From Bacillota bacterium (GTDB lineage Bacteria; Bacillota; Bacilli; Bacillales_A; Planococcaceae): 64,000 nucleotides of DNA. The translations under genes were made by a program, and so were the position numbers. Location of the stretch: the NCBI GenBank assembly GCA_023405135.1, contig JAEXYZ010000046.1, positions 8,224-72,223 on the forward strand. The letters are read 5' to 3'. This document shows positions 36,176 to 44,794 of the stretch, one piece after another (position 1 is the stretch's first letter; the number at the start of each line of letters is the position of its first letter). The notes beneath the pieces were generated by a model. The model saw only the letters and a list, made by a program, of their open reading frames with translations. It ran no database searches and was not told the DNA's origin.

Positions 36176-36201
36176 ACGCAGCCTACTACTGTAAGCTGCG
36201 T
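36176..36201 (-). terminator. Possible terminator of the malonate operon
   Basis: ACGCAGC and GCTGCGT form a 7-bp stem; leftward it is followed by TTTTCT. It lies about 170 bases after mdcG, beyond the long hairpin. Confidence 0.5.
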
Positions 36202-36234
36202 CATAAGTTAGAAATATTAGAGGTAGGCCATAAT

Positions 36235-36322
36235 TGTGAGCGGGCCTTACTCTAAGCACAAAGACAAGTCGTAGAGACATGTATAACATGGCTCTGCGGC
36301 TTGTGTGCTTAGCCCGCTCACA
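36235..36322. other. 88-nt long imperfect hairpin after mdcG
   Basis: TGTGAGCGGG (36235) pairs with CCCGCTCACA (ending 36322). Further inner arms pair in register: TAAGCACA with TGTGCTTA, CAAG-CG-AGAG with CTCTGCGGCTTG, and CATGT with ACATG around an ATA loop. Either strand would fold into one rod of about 40 base pairs. It follows the last malonate decarboxylase gene. It could be a transcript-end stabiliser, an sRNA or a MITE-like repeat. Confidence 0.65.
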
Positions 36323-36370
36323 CTAATCATATCTATTTAAGAATTCTAATAAGTATTTAAAAACTTATAT

Positions 36371-37003
36371 TTAATTAACTACTAGCACCGTTATCTTCCC
36401 ATCCTGCACACTGCATAGTTGCGGACCAAAAGGCGTTCGAACAATAAAGCCAATCTCTTGATTTTTCAAATAATCATTTAATAAAAATGCTCCTACTGTC
36501 GGAATTTCAACTTGAACATCTATTTTTTTATCTAACCTATTTAAAAACTCTCCAACCTGTGTAAGCAATTTCTCATCAATAGCTTCAACATAAATTGAAA
36601 TATCAATATCACTTTTTATTGTTGTCACATTAATATTAGTTGCTATTTCAAAACCAACACTTCCAGTAAGTCCCCATAATAAATGCAGTTTTTCAAATTC
36701 ATCTCGTATACTTTTTAATGCTCGGTAATAGATTCTATCATTAAATCCATCGATATAATCCACTAAGGATATAGGCGTAATAACTTCTACAATATCATCT
36801 TCATGAATATATGTTCCAAACCTTTGCTCTCTACCTTCTCCACGTAAGCCAATCGGTATTAATTTATTTGAAATCGGCATTCTTCTGACAACACCGTAAT
36901 TTGATGCGGAGGATAAAGTGAATACCCATTCCGGAATGCTTGAGAAACGCTTTAACTTATCAAGATTCGGAAATTTTATAATATCATGAACTTTTATTTC
37001 CAT
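36371..37003 (-). CDS. mdcG: Malonate decarboxylase holo-ACP synthase (phosphoribosyl-dephospho-CoA transferase)
   Basis: MdcG attaches the 2'-(5''-phosphoribosyl)-3'-dephospho-CoA prosthetic group to the serine of MdcC. The 210-residue protein has the nucleotidyltransferase-like GSVGFEIA and the acidic pair SDIDISIYVE, consistent with metal binding. Similar CitX-like proteins serve citrate lyase, but the malonate context is decisive. It overlaps the mdcDE stop by 10 bases and is the last gene of the operon. Length fits the family. Confidence 0.87.
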   Translation of the reverse strand: MEIKVHDIIKFPNLDKLKRFSSIPEWVFTLSSASNYGVVRRMPISNKLIPIGLRGEGREQRFGTYIHEDDIVEVITPISLVDYIDGFNDRIYYRALKSIRDEFEKLHLLWGLTGSVGFEIATNINVTTIKSDIDISIYVEAIDEKLLTQVGEFLNRLDKKIDVQVEIPTVGAFLLNDYLKNQEIGFIVRTPFGPQLCSVQDGKITVLVVN

Positions 37004-38679
37004 TGTTGTTCAATCATTTCTCGAACTTTAATAGATGCTACCCGACCAGAAGTTACAGCAATTTCCGTTTTTAAACGGTATGATAAGTCTCTAACGCTTT
37101 CTTTTTTAATTTCTTCATAGGCAGAATTAATTGCCTCAATCATTAATTGGCTATCATTTTCTGACGGCTCATTTGCATTTATTCCGTCGATTAAGTTATA
37201 AAGAGCACCGAGCTTTTTAAATGACTGAATATCATATGCCATTGAAGGCACGTCTTTTGCAGCAAGGTCTAACTCTTCAACTGTTCGTTGCGTAATGCGT
37301 GCAGCAGATTTTTTTGACATTACATGCACATTTACTCCTTCATCATTTAGTGCAATTAAACGATTTGCCTGCATTCCATGAGATAGGAAGGCACCAGATA
37401 TTGCATTTCCAACTAAAGCTGCTACGATTGGATGTCCAGCTAATCTTGCTGAAGCATACGCATCCACTGCTGCTGAACATGATAAATAAATTCCAAATAA
37501 CTCTTCATGATAACCAAAAGCCTGACTCGGCACATCCACTACAGGTATAATCAAACGCTTGTCATCCAATTCTGCATCTTCTTCTATTGCTTGTCGTACA
37601 TATTTTGCAATCGCCCATCCTTCTAACAATCCAACTTCACCATTACGTGCACGATAAAATTTGCTTTCTGGATTTGGTACAACTGCAATAACACGTGCTT
37701 TAACCCCATTTATTTCAATATCCGCTACTAATACGGAAGGTATTTCACTAATGGAATGCTTACCTGCTGTTAACAGATTGAACCATTTTCTTCCTCTACT
37801 ATTAACTAACTCCGTAGACTTTAAAACAGTAGTGTTTTCTATTAAACCAAACTCTTTAAAAATATTTTTTGCTTGTTGTGGGGAAATTTTTTCTTCAAAA
37901 TTAAGTGATTTTAATAAACTTAAAAACTGATCTATTTTTTTAGTACGGTGTTTTAATTCGACTTCACCATTCCAAATAGACATAATCGCCTCTTTATAAT
38001 TAGGGACGTCATCCTCAATTACAACGTCTGCAAGACCCATTTCTTTACGAGTTGCCCCACCAATCATTTGCCAAATCAACTGTTTGTTTCTTGAGTCAAG
38101 CTCACGTATACCTGCCTCTTGTTCAACTACTTCTGGACCATTCATTCCTAAACGACCTTCACGTGTCATAATTAAGGCACTACATAATCCCGCTGTCAAA
38201 GACATACCGCCAAAAGATCCAATTTTCCCTGGGATAATACCGACAACAGGTACATATTCGCGTAGCTCAACAATCGCAGAACTTACTTCTGCAATCGATA
38301 GCAGTCCATAATTTGCTTCTTGAAGGCGTACCCCACCTGTATCATAAATAATGACTGGATAAATAATATTGCCATTTTTACATTCCTTCAGTACTTTTTC
38401 TAACGTTCCTGCTAACTTCGCACCAGAAACTTCTCCTATACCACCACCTTGGAAATTTCCCTCAATAGAGATGACTACTGTTGGTTTTCCATTTAAAGTA
38501 CCTTTGGCAATAATCATTCCGTCATCATATTGTGGAACGATATTTTGAGCAGCAAGATGCGGTGATTCAAGTCGATCAAAAGGTCCTAAAATTTCAAATG
38601 CGCTTCCTTTATCCAATAATTGAAACGCTCTTTCTCGTGCTAGGATTTCTACTAAACTCTCAGTTATCATTTGAGTCAT
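36994..38679 (-). CDS. mdcDE: Malonate decarboxylase beta-gamma fusion
   Basis: One 561-residue chain joins the beta subunit (residues 1-~270, e.g. FEILGPFDRLESPHLA, GSFGGMSLTAGLCSALI, GRLGMNGPEVVEQEAG) to the gamma subunit (~300-545, e.g. ARNGEVGLLEGWAIAKYV, VDVPSQAFGYHEE). Together these decarboxylate malonyl-S-ACP to acetyl-S-ACP. In Klebsiella, Pseudomonas and Acinetobacter the two are separate mdcD and mdcE genes. Both halves are related to biotin carboxylase carboxyltransferases. The linker shows no frameshift. It overlaps mdcC by 20 bases with GGAGGTGAG before the ATG. Confidence 0.92.
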   Translation of the reverse strand: MTQMITESLVEILARERAFQLLDKGSAFEILGPFDRLESPHLAAQNIVPQYDDGMIIAKGTLNGKPTVVISIEGNFQGGGIGEVSGAKLAGTLEKVLKECKNGNIIYPVIIYDTGGVRLQEANYGLLSIAEVSSAIVELREYVPVVGIIPGKIGSFGGMSLTAGLCSALIMTREGRLGMNGPEVVEQEAGIRELDSRNKQLIWQMIGGATRKEMGLADVVIEDDVPNYKEAIMSIWNGEVELKHRTKKIDQFLSLLKSLNFEEKISPQQAKNIFKEFGLIENTTVLKSTELVNSRGRKWFNLLTAGKHSISEIPSVLVADIEINGVKARVIAVVPNPESKFYRARNGEVGLLEGWAIAKYVRQAIEEDAELDDKRLIIPVVDVPSQAFGYHEELFGIYLSCSAAVDAYASARLAGHPIVAALVGNAISGAFLSHGMQANRLIALNDEGVNVHVMSKKSAARITQRTVEELDLAAKDVPSMAYDIQSFKKLGALYNLIDGINANEPSENDSQLMIEAINSAYEEIKKESVRDLSYRLKTEIAVTSGRVASIKVREMIEQQWK

Positions 38680-38968
38680 TTACACTCACCTCCACCGCTT
38701 GTGCTAATCTTATTGAGACAACGCCTGGTGTTGCGCCAAAATCATTTATTGTAATAAGAGCAGAAATATCATGTTGACTAACAAATCGTTCAATTACTTT
38801 TTTCCATGTATCTTGGAACCCTGTTATTCCTGTACGAATCTCAACAATTGTTTCATTATTATTTGTCGGTTCTACCAATACTTCTAAATCTCCAGAACCA
38901 ACGACGCCTACATGTGAAGGTCTATCTATTGTTTTTGATGCCGGAAATGAATATACTAATTTTTCCAT
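38660..38968 (-). CDS. mdcC: Malonate decarboxylase acyl carrier protein (delta subunit)
   Basis: This 102-residue carrier holds the acyl group as a thioester on a phosphoribosyl-dephospho-CoA arm attached to Ser25 in GVVGSGDLEVL. MdcG transfers the arm; MdcH and MdcA load it. Length and the position between mdcB and mdcDE match known mdc operons. The related CitD of citrate lyase differs in the flanking context. ATG 38968 follows a GGGGAG site. Confidence 0.93.
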   Translation of the reverse strand: MEKLVYSFPASKTIDRPSHVGVVGSGDLEVLVEPTNNNETIVEIRTGITGFQDTWKKVIERFVSQHDISALITINDFGATPGVVSIRLAQAVEVSVNDSNDN

Positions 38969-38986
38969 TCAAACTACTCCCCTTTG

Positions 38987-39832
38987 TCAATTAATTGATG
39001 CGTAAGCCTCTTCCTTTAAAGAAGTTAACTGACGAACTTTATATAAATAGATTGTTGCAGCAAGTAAATCTGCACTTCCCCCCGGTGATAAGTTTCGCTC
39101 AATAAATTTTTCATTCATTTTATCAAGCTCGTTTAATTGACCAGTTTTTAATACTTTTAATGCATATTTTTTCGCATAATTTAAACCTTCTAGCCCACCT
39201 CTATGCAATAAACAGGTGTCATCTAAATTTGCCATTAAAGCTAAAAACGAATGGAATTTAGCAGTTTCATAGTTATATTTCTTTAAAGATGCTTTAAAAA
39301 CTGGCAAACTATATTTTCGAATATGAGGAAATGCATGCTGAGCCTCAGCCTTCGCTCCATGAATACCGTATTTCTTAATAGCTTTTATTCCATTTGTTAT
39401 TTGAGTTGGTATAAAGCGATCTTCATATCGAGCAATCTCTCCTGCAGTAAAGCATAACGTAGACTCATCAGACTGCCCATTGTGGATGGATGCTGCTGCA
39501 GTTATTAGCCCAAGTGACCAAATCGCTCCTTTATGTGTATTAACACCTTTTGTCACTCGAAACATTTCTGCTTCTCCCTCACGACCAATCTCACCAATTT
39601 TTTCTCGTAAATATTGGGACGGCTTTTTACCATAAGCAATCATTGCCATATTGTAGAAAGTATTGTGCAAACTTTTAGCTGAATTCAACATCAATGAAAA
39701 AGTTAGATCTTCATGTGAGCCTTGATTATTCATGTCAACAAGACCAGGCTTTGGAGTAAGCGAGACTTCTTCAATCAATGATGCAACTGCTAAATCAGCT
39801 AACTTTATAGCTAAAACATGCGGATCTTGCAT
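38987..39832 (-). CDS. mdcB: Triphosphoribosyl-dephospho-CoA synthase
   Basis: MdcB makes the prosthetic-group precursor from ATP and dephospho-CoA. The protein has SLTPKPGLVDMNNQGSHEDLT near the start and the all-helical CitG-like body with RGGLEGLNYAKKYAL and SPGGSADLLAATIYLY. The ATG at 39832 is preferred over the GTG at 39841 because AAAGGGGTGAGG lies just before it; the result is 281 residues. The homologous CitG serves citrate lyase. Next to mdcA and mdcC it belongs to malonate decarboxylase. It is essential for holo-MdcC. Confidence 0.9.
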   Translation of the reverse strand: MQDPHVLAIKLADLAVASLIEEVSLTPKPGLVDMNNQGSHEDLTFSLMLNSAKSLHNTFYNMAMIAYGKKPSQYLREKIGEIGREGEAEMFRVTKGVNTHKGAIWSLGLITAAASIHNGQSDESTLCFTAGEIARYEDRFIPTQITNGIKAIKKYGIHGAKAEAQHAFPHIRKYSLPVFKASLKKYNYETAKFHSFLALMANLDDTCLLHRGGLEGLNYAKKYALKVLKTGQLNELDKMNEKFIERNLSPGGSADLLAATIYLYKVRQLTSLKEEAYASIN

Positions 39833-39853
39833 ACCCCTCACCCCTTTTATTTA

Positions 39854-41512
39854 TTACCAGCTTCTAAATTTAACAGGTGGGGTATATAAACCACCTGACC
39901 ATTGAACAAGTTCATCAATATTTTTCGCAGCGAGTAAAGAACGTTTGGCGTCTGCACGTCTAATACCTAAATCTTCTGGTTGAGCAATTAATCCTTGTTG
40001 GCGTAATCGTTCAGCTGTTTTAGGATTATGCTCCATACCGATTGGTGTAACACCTGCAATAGACGCAATCATTTCTCGTCTTTCAGAAATACTATCGGAT
40101 TTATAAAGGTAGGCGATCCCTTCTTCCGTTACAACATGAGTTACATCCTCGCCATAAATCATAACTGGGGCTACTGCTAATTTAGCCTGATCTTTAACAC
40201 TAATGGCATCTAAAGATTCAACAAAAACAGGCTTGTTAGCTTCTTGGAATGTTTCCGCAACTTGAACGACTAATTTTTTACCACGGGCTAGCGGATCATC
40301 AGAAGTCATCATGTTATACCAAGCCTCTGTCGAATGGCGGCGTCCCCCTGGATTGTGGCCCATATTCGGTGCTCCACCATACCCCGCAACACGCCCTTTT
40401 GTTACAGTAGATGAATTTCCTAATGCATCCATTTGCAAAGTGGAACCGATAAATAAATCAACAGCATATTGACCAGCTAATTGTGCTAGCGTTCGATTTG
40501 AACGAAGGCTTCCATCTTTACCAGTAAAGAAAATATCCCTTCTTGCTGCTACATACTGTTCCATCCCCAGCTCTCCACCGAAGCAATGTACACTCTCAAC
40601 CCAACCAGATTCAATAGCAGGAATTAATGTTGGGTGAGGGTTTAAAACCCAGTTCGTACATATCTTCCCTTTCAATCCAAGAGACTCAGCATAAGTAGGA
40701 AGTAGTAACTCAATCGCAGCTGTATTGAAACCAATACCATGATTTAATGATTTCACACTATGTTTTTCATAAATACCGCGAATTACCATCATTGCTTGTA
40801 AAATTTGAATATCTGTTATATGTCGAGGGTCTCTAGTAAATAACGGTTCTAGCTCATATGGCTTATCTGCAACGACAATAAAATCAACCCATGAACTAGG
40901 TATGTCTACTCGAGGCAACTCGTCTACTATTTCATTTACTTGAGCAATGACAATCCCATCTCTAAATGCAGCAGCTTCTACTAAAGTTGGTGTTTCCTCA
41001 GTATTCGGACCTGTATATAGATTGCCGTTTCGATCTGCTTTATCTGCTGCAACAAGAGCAACTGAAGGAATTAAATCAATGAATAATCTTCCATATAATT
41101 CAATATAAGTATGCAAATCACCCAATTCTATTTTTCCATCTTCAATCATGTGAGCAATTCGTAAACTTTGAGGTCCTGCGTAAGAGAAATCTATTTTTCT
41201 AGCAATTCCCTCTTCAAATATATCCAAATGCTCTGGTCTTGAAATACTCGACATAATCATATGCAAATCGTGAACCTTTTTTGGATTCACTTGAACTAAC
41301 GCTTGTGATAAAAAAGAGGCCTGTTTTTGGTTATTCCCCTCTAATACAACACGATCACCTGGTTTTATTAAAAGCTCTAACGCTTCAACGATATGCTCAG
41401 TAGGAATAAGGACACCATCAACTAAGTCCTTTACACTTTCAATTCTTTCTTTTTTTGCTTGTAATCTTGTTGTCCAAGATTTCGTTGCTTTCTCCACATT
41501 TGTCAACACCAT
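39854..41512 (-). CDS. mdcA: Malonate decarboxylase alpha subunit (acetyl-ACP:malonate transferase)
   Basis: MdcA swaps acetyl for malonyl on the carrier protein, starting each decarboxylation cycle. The 552-residue protein looks like a CoA-transferase (family II). NPGGRRHSTEAWYN and the GIGFNTAAIELLLP segment are visible. Open frame continues to 41551, but ATG 41512 with AGGGGTG ahead of it fits the family length. A 115-base hairpin cluster separates it from mdcH upstream. Confidence 0.92.
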   Translation of the reverse strand: MVLTNVEKATKSWTTRLQAKKERIESVKDLVDGVLIPTEHIVEALELLIKPGDRVVLEGNNQKQASFLSQALVQVNPKKVHDLHMIMSSISRPEHLDIFEEGIARKIDFSYAGPQSLRIAHMIEDGKIELGDLHTYIELYGRLFIDLIPSVALVAADKADRNGNLYTGPNTEETPTLVEAAAFRDGIVIAQVNEIVDELPRVDIPSSWVDFIVVADKPYELEPLFTRDPRHITDIQILQAMMVIRGIYEKHSVKSLNHGIGFNTAAIELLLPTYAESLGLKGKICTNWVLNPHPTLIPAIESGWVESVHCFGGELGMEQYVAARRDIFFTGKDGSLRSNRTLAQLAGQYAVDLFIGSTLQMDALGNSSTVTKGRVAGYGGAPNMGHNPGGRRHSTEAWYNMMTSDDPLARGKKLVVQVAETFQEANKPVFVESLDAISVKDQAKLAVAPVMIYGEDVTHVVTEEGIAYLYKSDSISERREMIASIAGVTPIGMEHNPKTAERLRQQGLIAQPEDLGIRRADAKRSLLAAKNIDELVQWSGGLYTPPVKFRSW

Positions 41513-41548
41513 TTTATACACCCCTATTTGTTTAGTTTGACATTCTAT

Positions 41549-41663
41549 CAATTACGCCTTGGCGTAATTGCACCTGTCGCTTCGCTTTCGGTGCAGCTAT
41601 ATGTGTCCGGATTTCGGACCCGTGTTTACACGAGTCAACTCCATTATGAAATCGCATGACTCG
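41549..41663. repeat. Multi-hairpin REP-like element inside the mdc operon
   Basis: Nested inverted repeats stand in a row: CAATTACGCC/GGCGTAATTG (41549-41570), GCACC/GGTGC (41570-41594), GTCCG/CGGAC, CGTG/CACG and CGAGTC/GACTCG (41631-41663). The 25-base segment at 41570-41594 closely matches 56123-56147, so the element is dispersed. It sits between mdcH and mdcA and may dampen or stabilise the transcript. Confidence 0.7.
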
Positions 41664-41735
41664 CCAGAGGCTTTATCTTCATTTTAGTTTAGGTTTGTAC
41701 ACCCATTGAATAGAAGAAAAATCTGTATTCATCTC

Positions 41736-42674
41736 CTACCTATAGAGGTTGGAGTCTTCTCCTGAATGAAGATAAAAACAGTCCTCAATACTATTTTTAG
41801 AAATGGCAATCGTTCGAACATCTGAAAATGCCTGATTTGCTAGCTTGCTTAAAACATCGCCTGGTGGCATTTCGATAAATAATCTAGTACCAATTTCATA
41901 AAGTAAATTTACTGAATCATGCCATCGAACTGGGTAGCAAATACTATTTGCCAAGTCTTCTTTTACAGCATCCGCCTGCCTTAATAACCTAGAATTAATA
42001 TTACTTGATATCGGAATTTTCGGTCTTTTTAAATTGAGCTTATCCAACTCGTTTAGTAATTTCTCACTTACATTTTGAAATAACGGGCAGTGAGAAGGTG
42101 TTGAGACATTTAATAAATGTGCATTTATAGCTCCATGACTTTTCACATAATCAATTACTTTCTCTAACCCCTTTAAAGAACCAGATAACGTAATTTGAGT
42201 AGGTGAATTTCGGTTTGAAACATACACTGGCTCCTCTTTATGAAAGAAATTATTCACAATTTCTGATAGTTGATCTTCATCTAAACCTAATACAACAGCC
42301 ATCCCATAGCCTGTATCACAAGTTTGTTCCATCAATTCTCCACGAAGAGTGACCAGTTTGAGCGCTTCCTCGAATGATATTACCCCAGAAGCAACAGCTG
42401 CCCCAAATGCCCCAACGGAATGACCCGCAACATAACTAGGTACTATCCCATTTTTTTCAAACACTTTATAAGTGCTGACAGATGCAATTAGTAAACATTG
42501 CTGTACAGCTTTTGTTGTTGAAAGGGATTGTTTACTATGCAATGTATCAATTGGAATTTTTAATATTTCACTGCTTTCTTCTAGAACATCTTTAACAATC
42601 GGATCATTTGGTAAATCATTTAACAACCCTTCATATTGCGGGCCTTGACCCGGGAAGAGAAACGCACTTTTCAT
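41736..42674 (-). CDS. mdcH: Malonate decarboxylase malonyl-CoA:ACP transacylase (epsilon subunit)
   Basis: The 312-residue acyltransferase carries the FabD-type active site Ser86 in AGHSVGAFGAA, the GQGPQYEG start and a QITLSG segment. MdcH primes the carrier with malonyl (or acetyl) groups from CoA. FabD is the alternative assignment, but context with mdcABC decides. Start ATG 42674 is behind a GAGGGGTTTC site, closely downstream of the gntR gene, so the two are likely one transcript. Confidence 0.9.
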   Translation of the reverse strand: MKSAFLFPGQGPQYEGLLNDLPNDPIVKDVLEESSEILKIPIDTLHSKQSLSTTKAVQQCLLIASVSTYKVFEKNGIVPSYVAGHSVGAFGAAVASGVISFEEALKLVTLRGELMEQTCDTGYGMAVVLGLDEDQLSEIVNNFFHKEEPVYVSNRNSPTQITLSGSLKGLEKVIDYVKSHGAINAHLLNVSTPSHCPLFQNVSEKLLNELDKLNLKRPKIPISSNINSRLLRQADAVKEDLANSICYPVRWHDSVNLLYEIGTRLFIEMPPGDVLSKLANQAFSDVRTIAISKNSIEDCFYLHSGEDSNLYR

Positions 42675-42688
42675 GAAACCCCTCCTCG

Positions 42689-43339
42689 CTAGAACAATGT
42701 TTTACGTACATTGAAAATTACATCCTCTGTATGCTTACGTAGTAGAGAAATTAATTCATCTACCTGGTTTTCTTTTAATAATTCATATATTTTGTGGTGT
42801 TCGCCTTTGGACTTATTAATGGTCTCATCGTTTGAGAAATGGATTCCTTGAATTCGTAACAAAGGAAGGCAAATTTTACTATAAACTCCTTCTAAGACCG
42901 TGCTTTCACTAAATTTCATAAGGGTAAAATGAAAGGCATAGTTTAAGTGAGTATATTCAATTTGATCTGTGCATTTCTCCATTTTTTTTAAAATCTTTTT
43001 CATTTCTTCTAATAGTTCTTTCTTTTTATGTGGCTCAACAATTCTCTTAGCTGCTAGAAGCTCTAAATTATTACGAACATCTAATAAATCCTGAATTTCA
43101 GTTAATGTATATCCTTTTATAAAAGCCCCTTTTCTAGGGATTCTTTCGATAAGGCCCTCTGTTGCAAGTAAATATATTGCTTCTCTAACTGGGGAGCGAC
43201 TAGTATTAAACATTTCAGCATAAACACTCTCAACAATTTTGTCTCCTGGTTTCAATTCAGAGTTTAATATTTGCTCCATTATTTTTTCTGCAATATTTCT
43301 TGAAAGCGCATTATCTAATGGGTAGTTAAAATATTCCAT
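42689..43339 (-). CDS. GntR-family (FCD/VanR-type) regulator of malonate genes
   Basis: The 216-residue protein has a winged helix-turn-helix (AEKIMEQILNSELKPGDKIV, then NTSRSPVREAIYLL) and a C-terminal helical FCD ligand domain with His residues suited to metal binding. The frame is open to 43405, but ATG 43339 has AGGAAGTGATG in front and fits the family. GntR-FCD proteins such as MatR and MdcY bind malonate or related acids to control catabolic operons. Two GTCGACTG sites lie beside the divergent promoters. It most likely represses both directions and is relieved by malonate. Confidence 0.87.
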   Translation of the reverse strand: MEYFNYPLDNALSRNIAEKIMEQILNSELKPGDKIVESVYAEMFNTSRSPVREAIYLLATEGLIERIPRKGAFIKGYTLTEIQDLLDVRNNLELLAAKRIVEPHKKKELLEEMKKILKKMEKCTDQIEYTHLNYAFHFTLMKFSESTVLEGVYSKICLPLLRIQGIHFSNDETINKSKGEHHKIYELLKENQVDELISLLRKHTEDVIFNVRKTLF

Positions 43340-43374
43340 AGCATCACTTCCTAAAAATTTGTTCGACCACATTT

Positions 43375-43513
43375 CGGTCGACTGTGTACATAAATCATAA
43401 AACAATTAAAATTAAATTTCAATCGAAAATTCATATTTTTTCTAAGTTATGCATTTTTTTGGTTGATTTATATTTTTTAATAATTTATGATGAACTCAGA
43501 ATACAGTCGACTG
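43375..43513. promoter_or_regulatory. Divergent mdc/mad promoters with paired GntR operators
   Basis: Leftward promoter: TTGAAA (43422-43417), 17-base spacer, TATGAT (43399-43394). Rightward promoter: TTGATT (43463-43468), 17-base spacer, TATGAT (43486-43491). CGGTCGACTG (43375-43384) and the full palindrome CAGTCGACTG (43504-43513) lie 9 and 12 bases downstream of the two -10 boxes, over the expected start sites. A repressor here would block both. Elements are seen; binding is inferred. Confidence 0.75.
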
Positions 43514-43555
43514 AATATTCGTTAAATGAAAAAATAAACAAAGGGGTGTAAGGGT

Positions 43556-43954
43556 ATGGTGATTTATGGTGTTGCTATTTTAGCAGGTTGTTTCTTAGTT
43601 GGTACGATTGCCGGGGAATTCATTGGGGCTTTAATGGGAGTTGACTCAAATGTAGGCGGCGTAGGAATTGCCATGTTACTGTTAATTATTGTAGTCGATA
43701 AGCTTGTTAAATCCGGAAAAATTAGCAAACCAGCACTCGACGGCTTAAGTTTCTGGAATCAAATGTATATTCCTGTAGTAATTGCAATGGCTGCTAGTCA
43801 AAACGTGTTAGGTGCATTAACAGGTGGCCCTCTAGCTATTTTATCTGGTATTGCAGTAGTACTTATAAGCTGGGCTTGTGTTCCCTTACTTAGTGGAAAG
43901 CAAAAAGAAGCTGCAATCACCAATACTGTAATAGGTGGTGAAGCAGATGCTTGA
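43556..43954 (+). CDS. madL: Malonate transporter subunit MadL
   Basis: MadL is the small membrane subunit of the two-component malonate:Na+ (or H+) symporter. The 132 residues contain four hydrophobic helices and the GEFIGALMGVDSNVGGVGIAM loop rich in Gly. ATG 43556 is behind AAGGGGTGTAAGGG. It overlaps madM and is divergent from the decarboxylase operon, an arrangement known from Malonomonas and others. It delivers cytoplasmic malonate. Confidence 0.9.
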   Translation: MVIYGVAILAGCFLVGTIAGEFIGALMGVDSNVGGVGIAMLLLIIVVDKLVKSGKISKPALDGLSFWNQMYIPVVIAMAASQNVLGALTGGPLAILSGIAVVLISWACVPLLSGKQKEAAITNTVIGGEADA

Positions 43955-44708
43955 TATGATTAAAGGGGTATTTGTAGATAATGGATTAATAGTGTCTTTT
44001 TTAGTAATTGGTATTACAATGTGGTTTGCCTATTTAATTTCTAATAAATTAACAAAGGGTATGATTCATGGATCTGCAATTGCCATTGTTCTTGGTCTAG
44101 TTTTAGCTTATATCGGTGGCGTTGCAACTAATGGATCTAAAGGACTTTCAGATGTTTGTTTTCTAGCGGGGGTAGGCTTTCTAGGTGGAAGTATGCTACG
44201 AGATTTTGCAATTGTAGCTACTTCTTTTGGAGCAAACTTTGACGAAATTAAAAAAGCTGGTCTTCGCGGAATCATATCACTATTTATAGGTGTTCTACTG
44301 TCATTTATTGTCGGTGTCATTTTTGCCTTTATGTTTGGTTATACTAATCCAATCGATATGACAACAATTGGTGCTGGCACAGTTACTTATATTGTCGGAC
44401 CGGTTACAGGTGCTGCATTAGGTGCAAGTTCAGAAGTCATTGCAATTAGTATTGCAGCTGGTTTAGTTAAATCAGTACTAGTAATGATTGGTACACCATT
44501 TGTAGCCAAATATATCGGCTTAAATAATCCTGTGACAGCTATGGTTTACGGTGGATTAATGGGCACAACTTCTGGCGTAACTGGTGGATTAGCTGCGACT
44601 GATCCGAAATTAGTTCCTTACGGTGCTGTAACAGCCACTTTCTATACTGGTTTAGGCTGTTTATTAGCCCCAACTATTTTATTCCTAATTACAGATATGG
44701 TTTTCTAA
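43947..44708 (+). CDS. madM: Malonate transporter subunit MadM
   Basis: MadM is the larger transporter subunit, about 253 residues with six to eight helices (ITMWFAYLISNKLTKGMIHG, VGFLGGSMLRDFAIVATSF). The frame opens at a GTG at 43935, but ATG 43947 has a GGTGGTGAAG site at normal spacing and overlaps the madL stop by 8 bases, so it is preferred. MadLM together import malonate with Na+ or protons. A strong terminator follows. Confidence 0.9.
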   Translation: MLDMIKGVFVDNGLIVSFLVIGITMWFAYLISNKLTKGMIHGSAIAIVLGLVLAYIGGVATNGSKGLSDVCFLAGVGFLGGSMLRDFAIVATSFGANFDEIKKAGLRGIISLFIGVLLSFIVGVIFAFMFGYTNPIDMTTIGAGTVTYIVGPVTGAALGASSEVIAISIAAGLVKSVLVMIGTPFVAKYIGLNNPVTAMVYGGLMGTTSGVTGGLAATDPKLVPYGAVTATFYTGLGCLLAPTILFLITDMVF

Positions 44709-44717
44709 ATATAATGT

Positions 44718-44750
44718 AAAAAGACCGTCAAGCTTTTCGACGGTCTTTTT
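44718..44750. terminator. Bidirectional terminator madM / glycerophosphodiesterase
   Basis: AAAAAGACCGTC pairs perfectly with GACGGTCTTTTT over a 9-base loop. T-runs occur on both strands. Confidence 0.93.
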
Positions 44751-44794
44751 ACATTATTTTAATAGTGCTTAAATTACTTTAAAACGTTATGACA

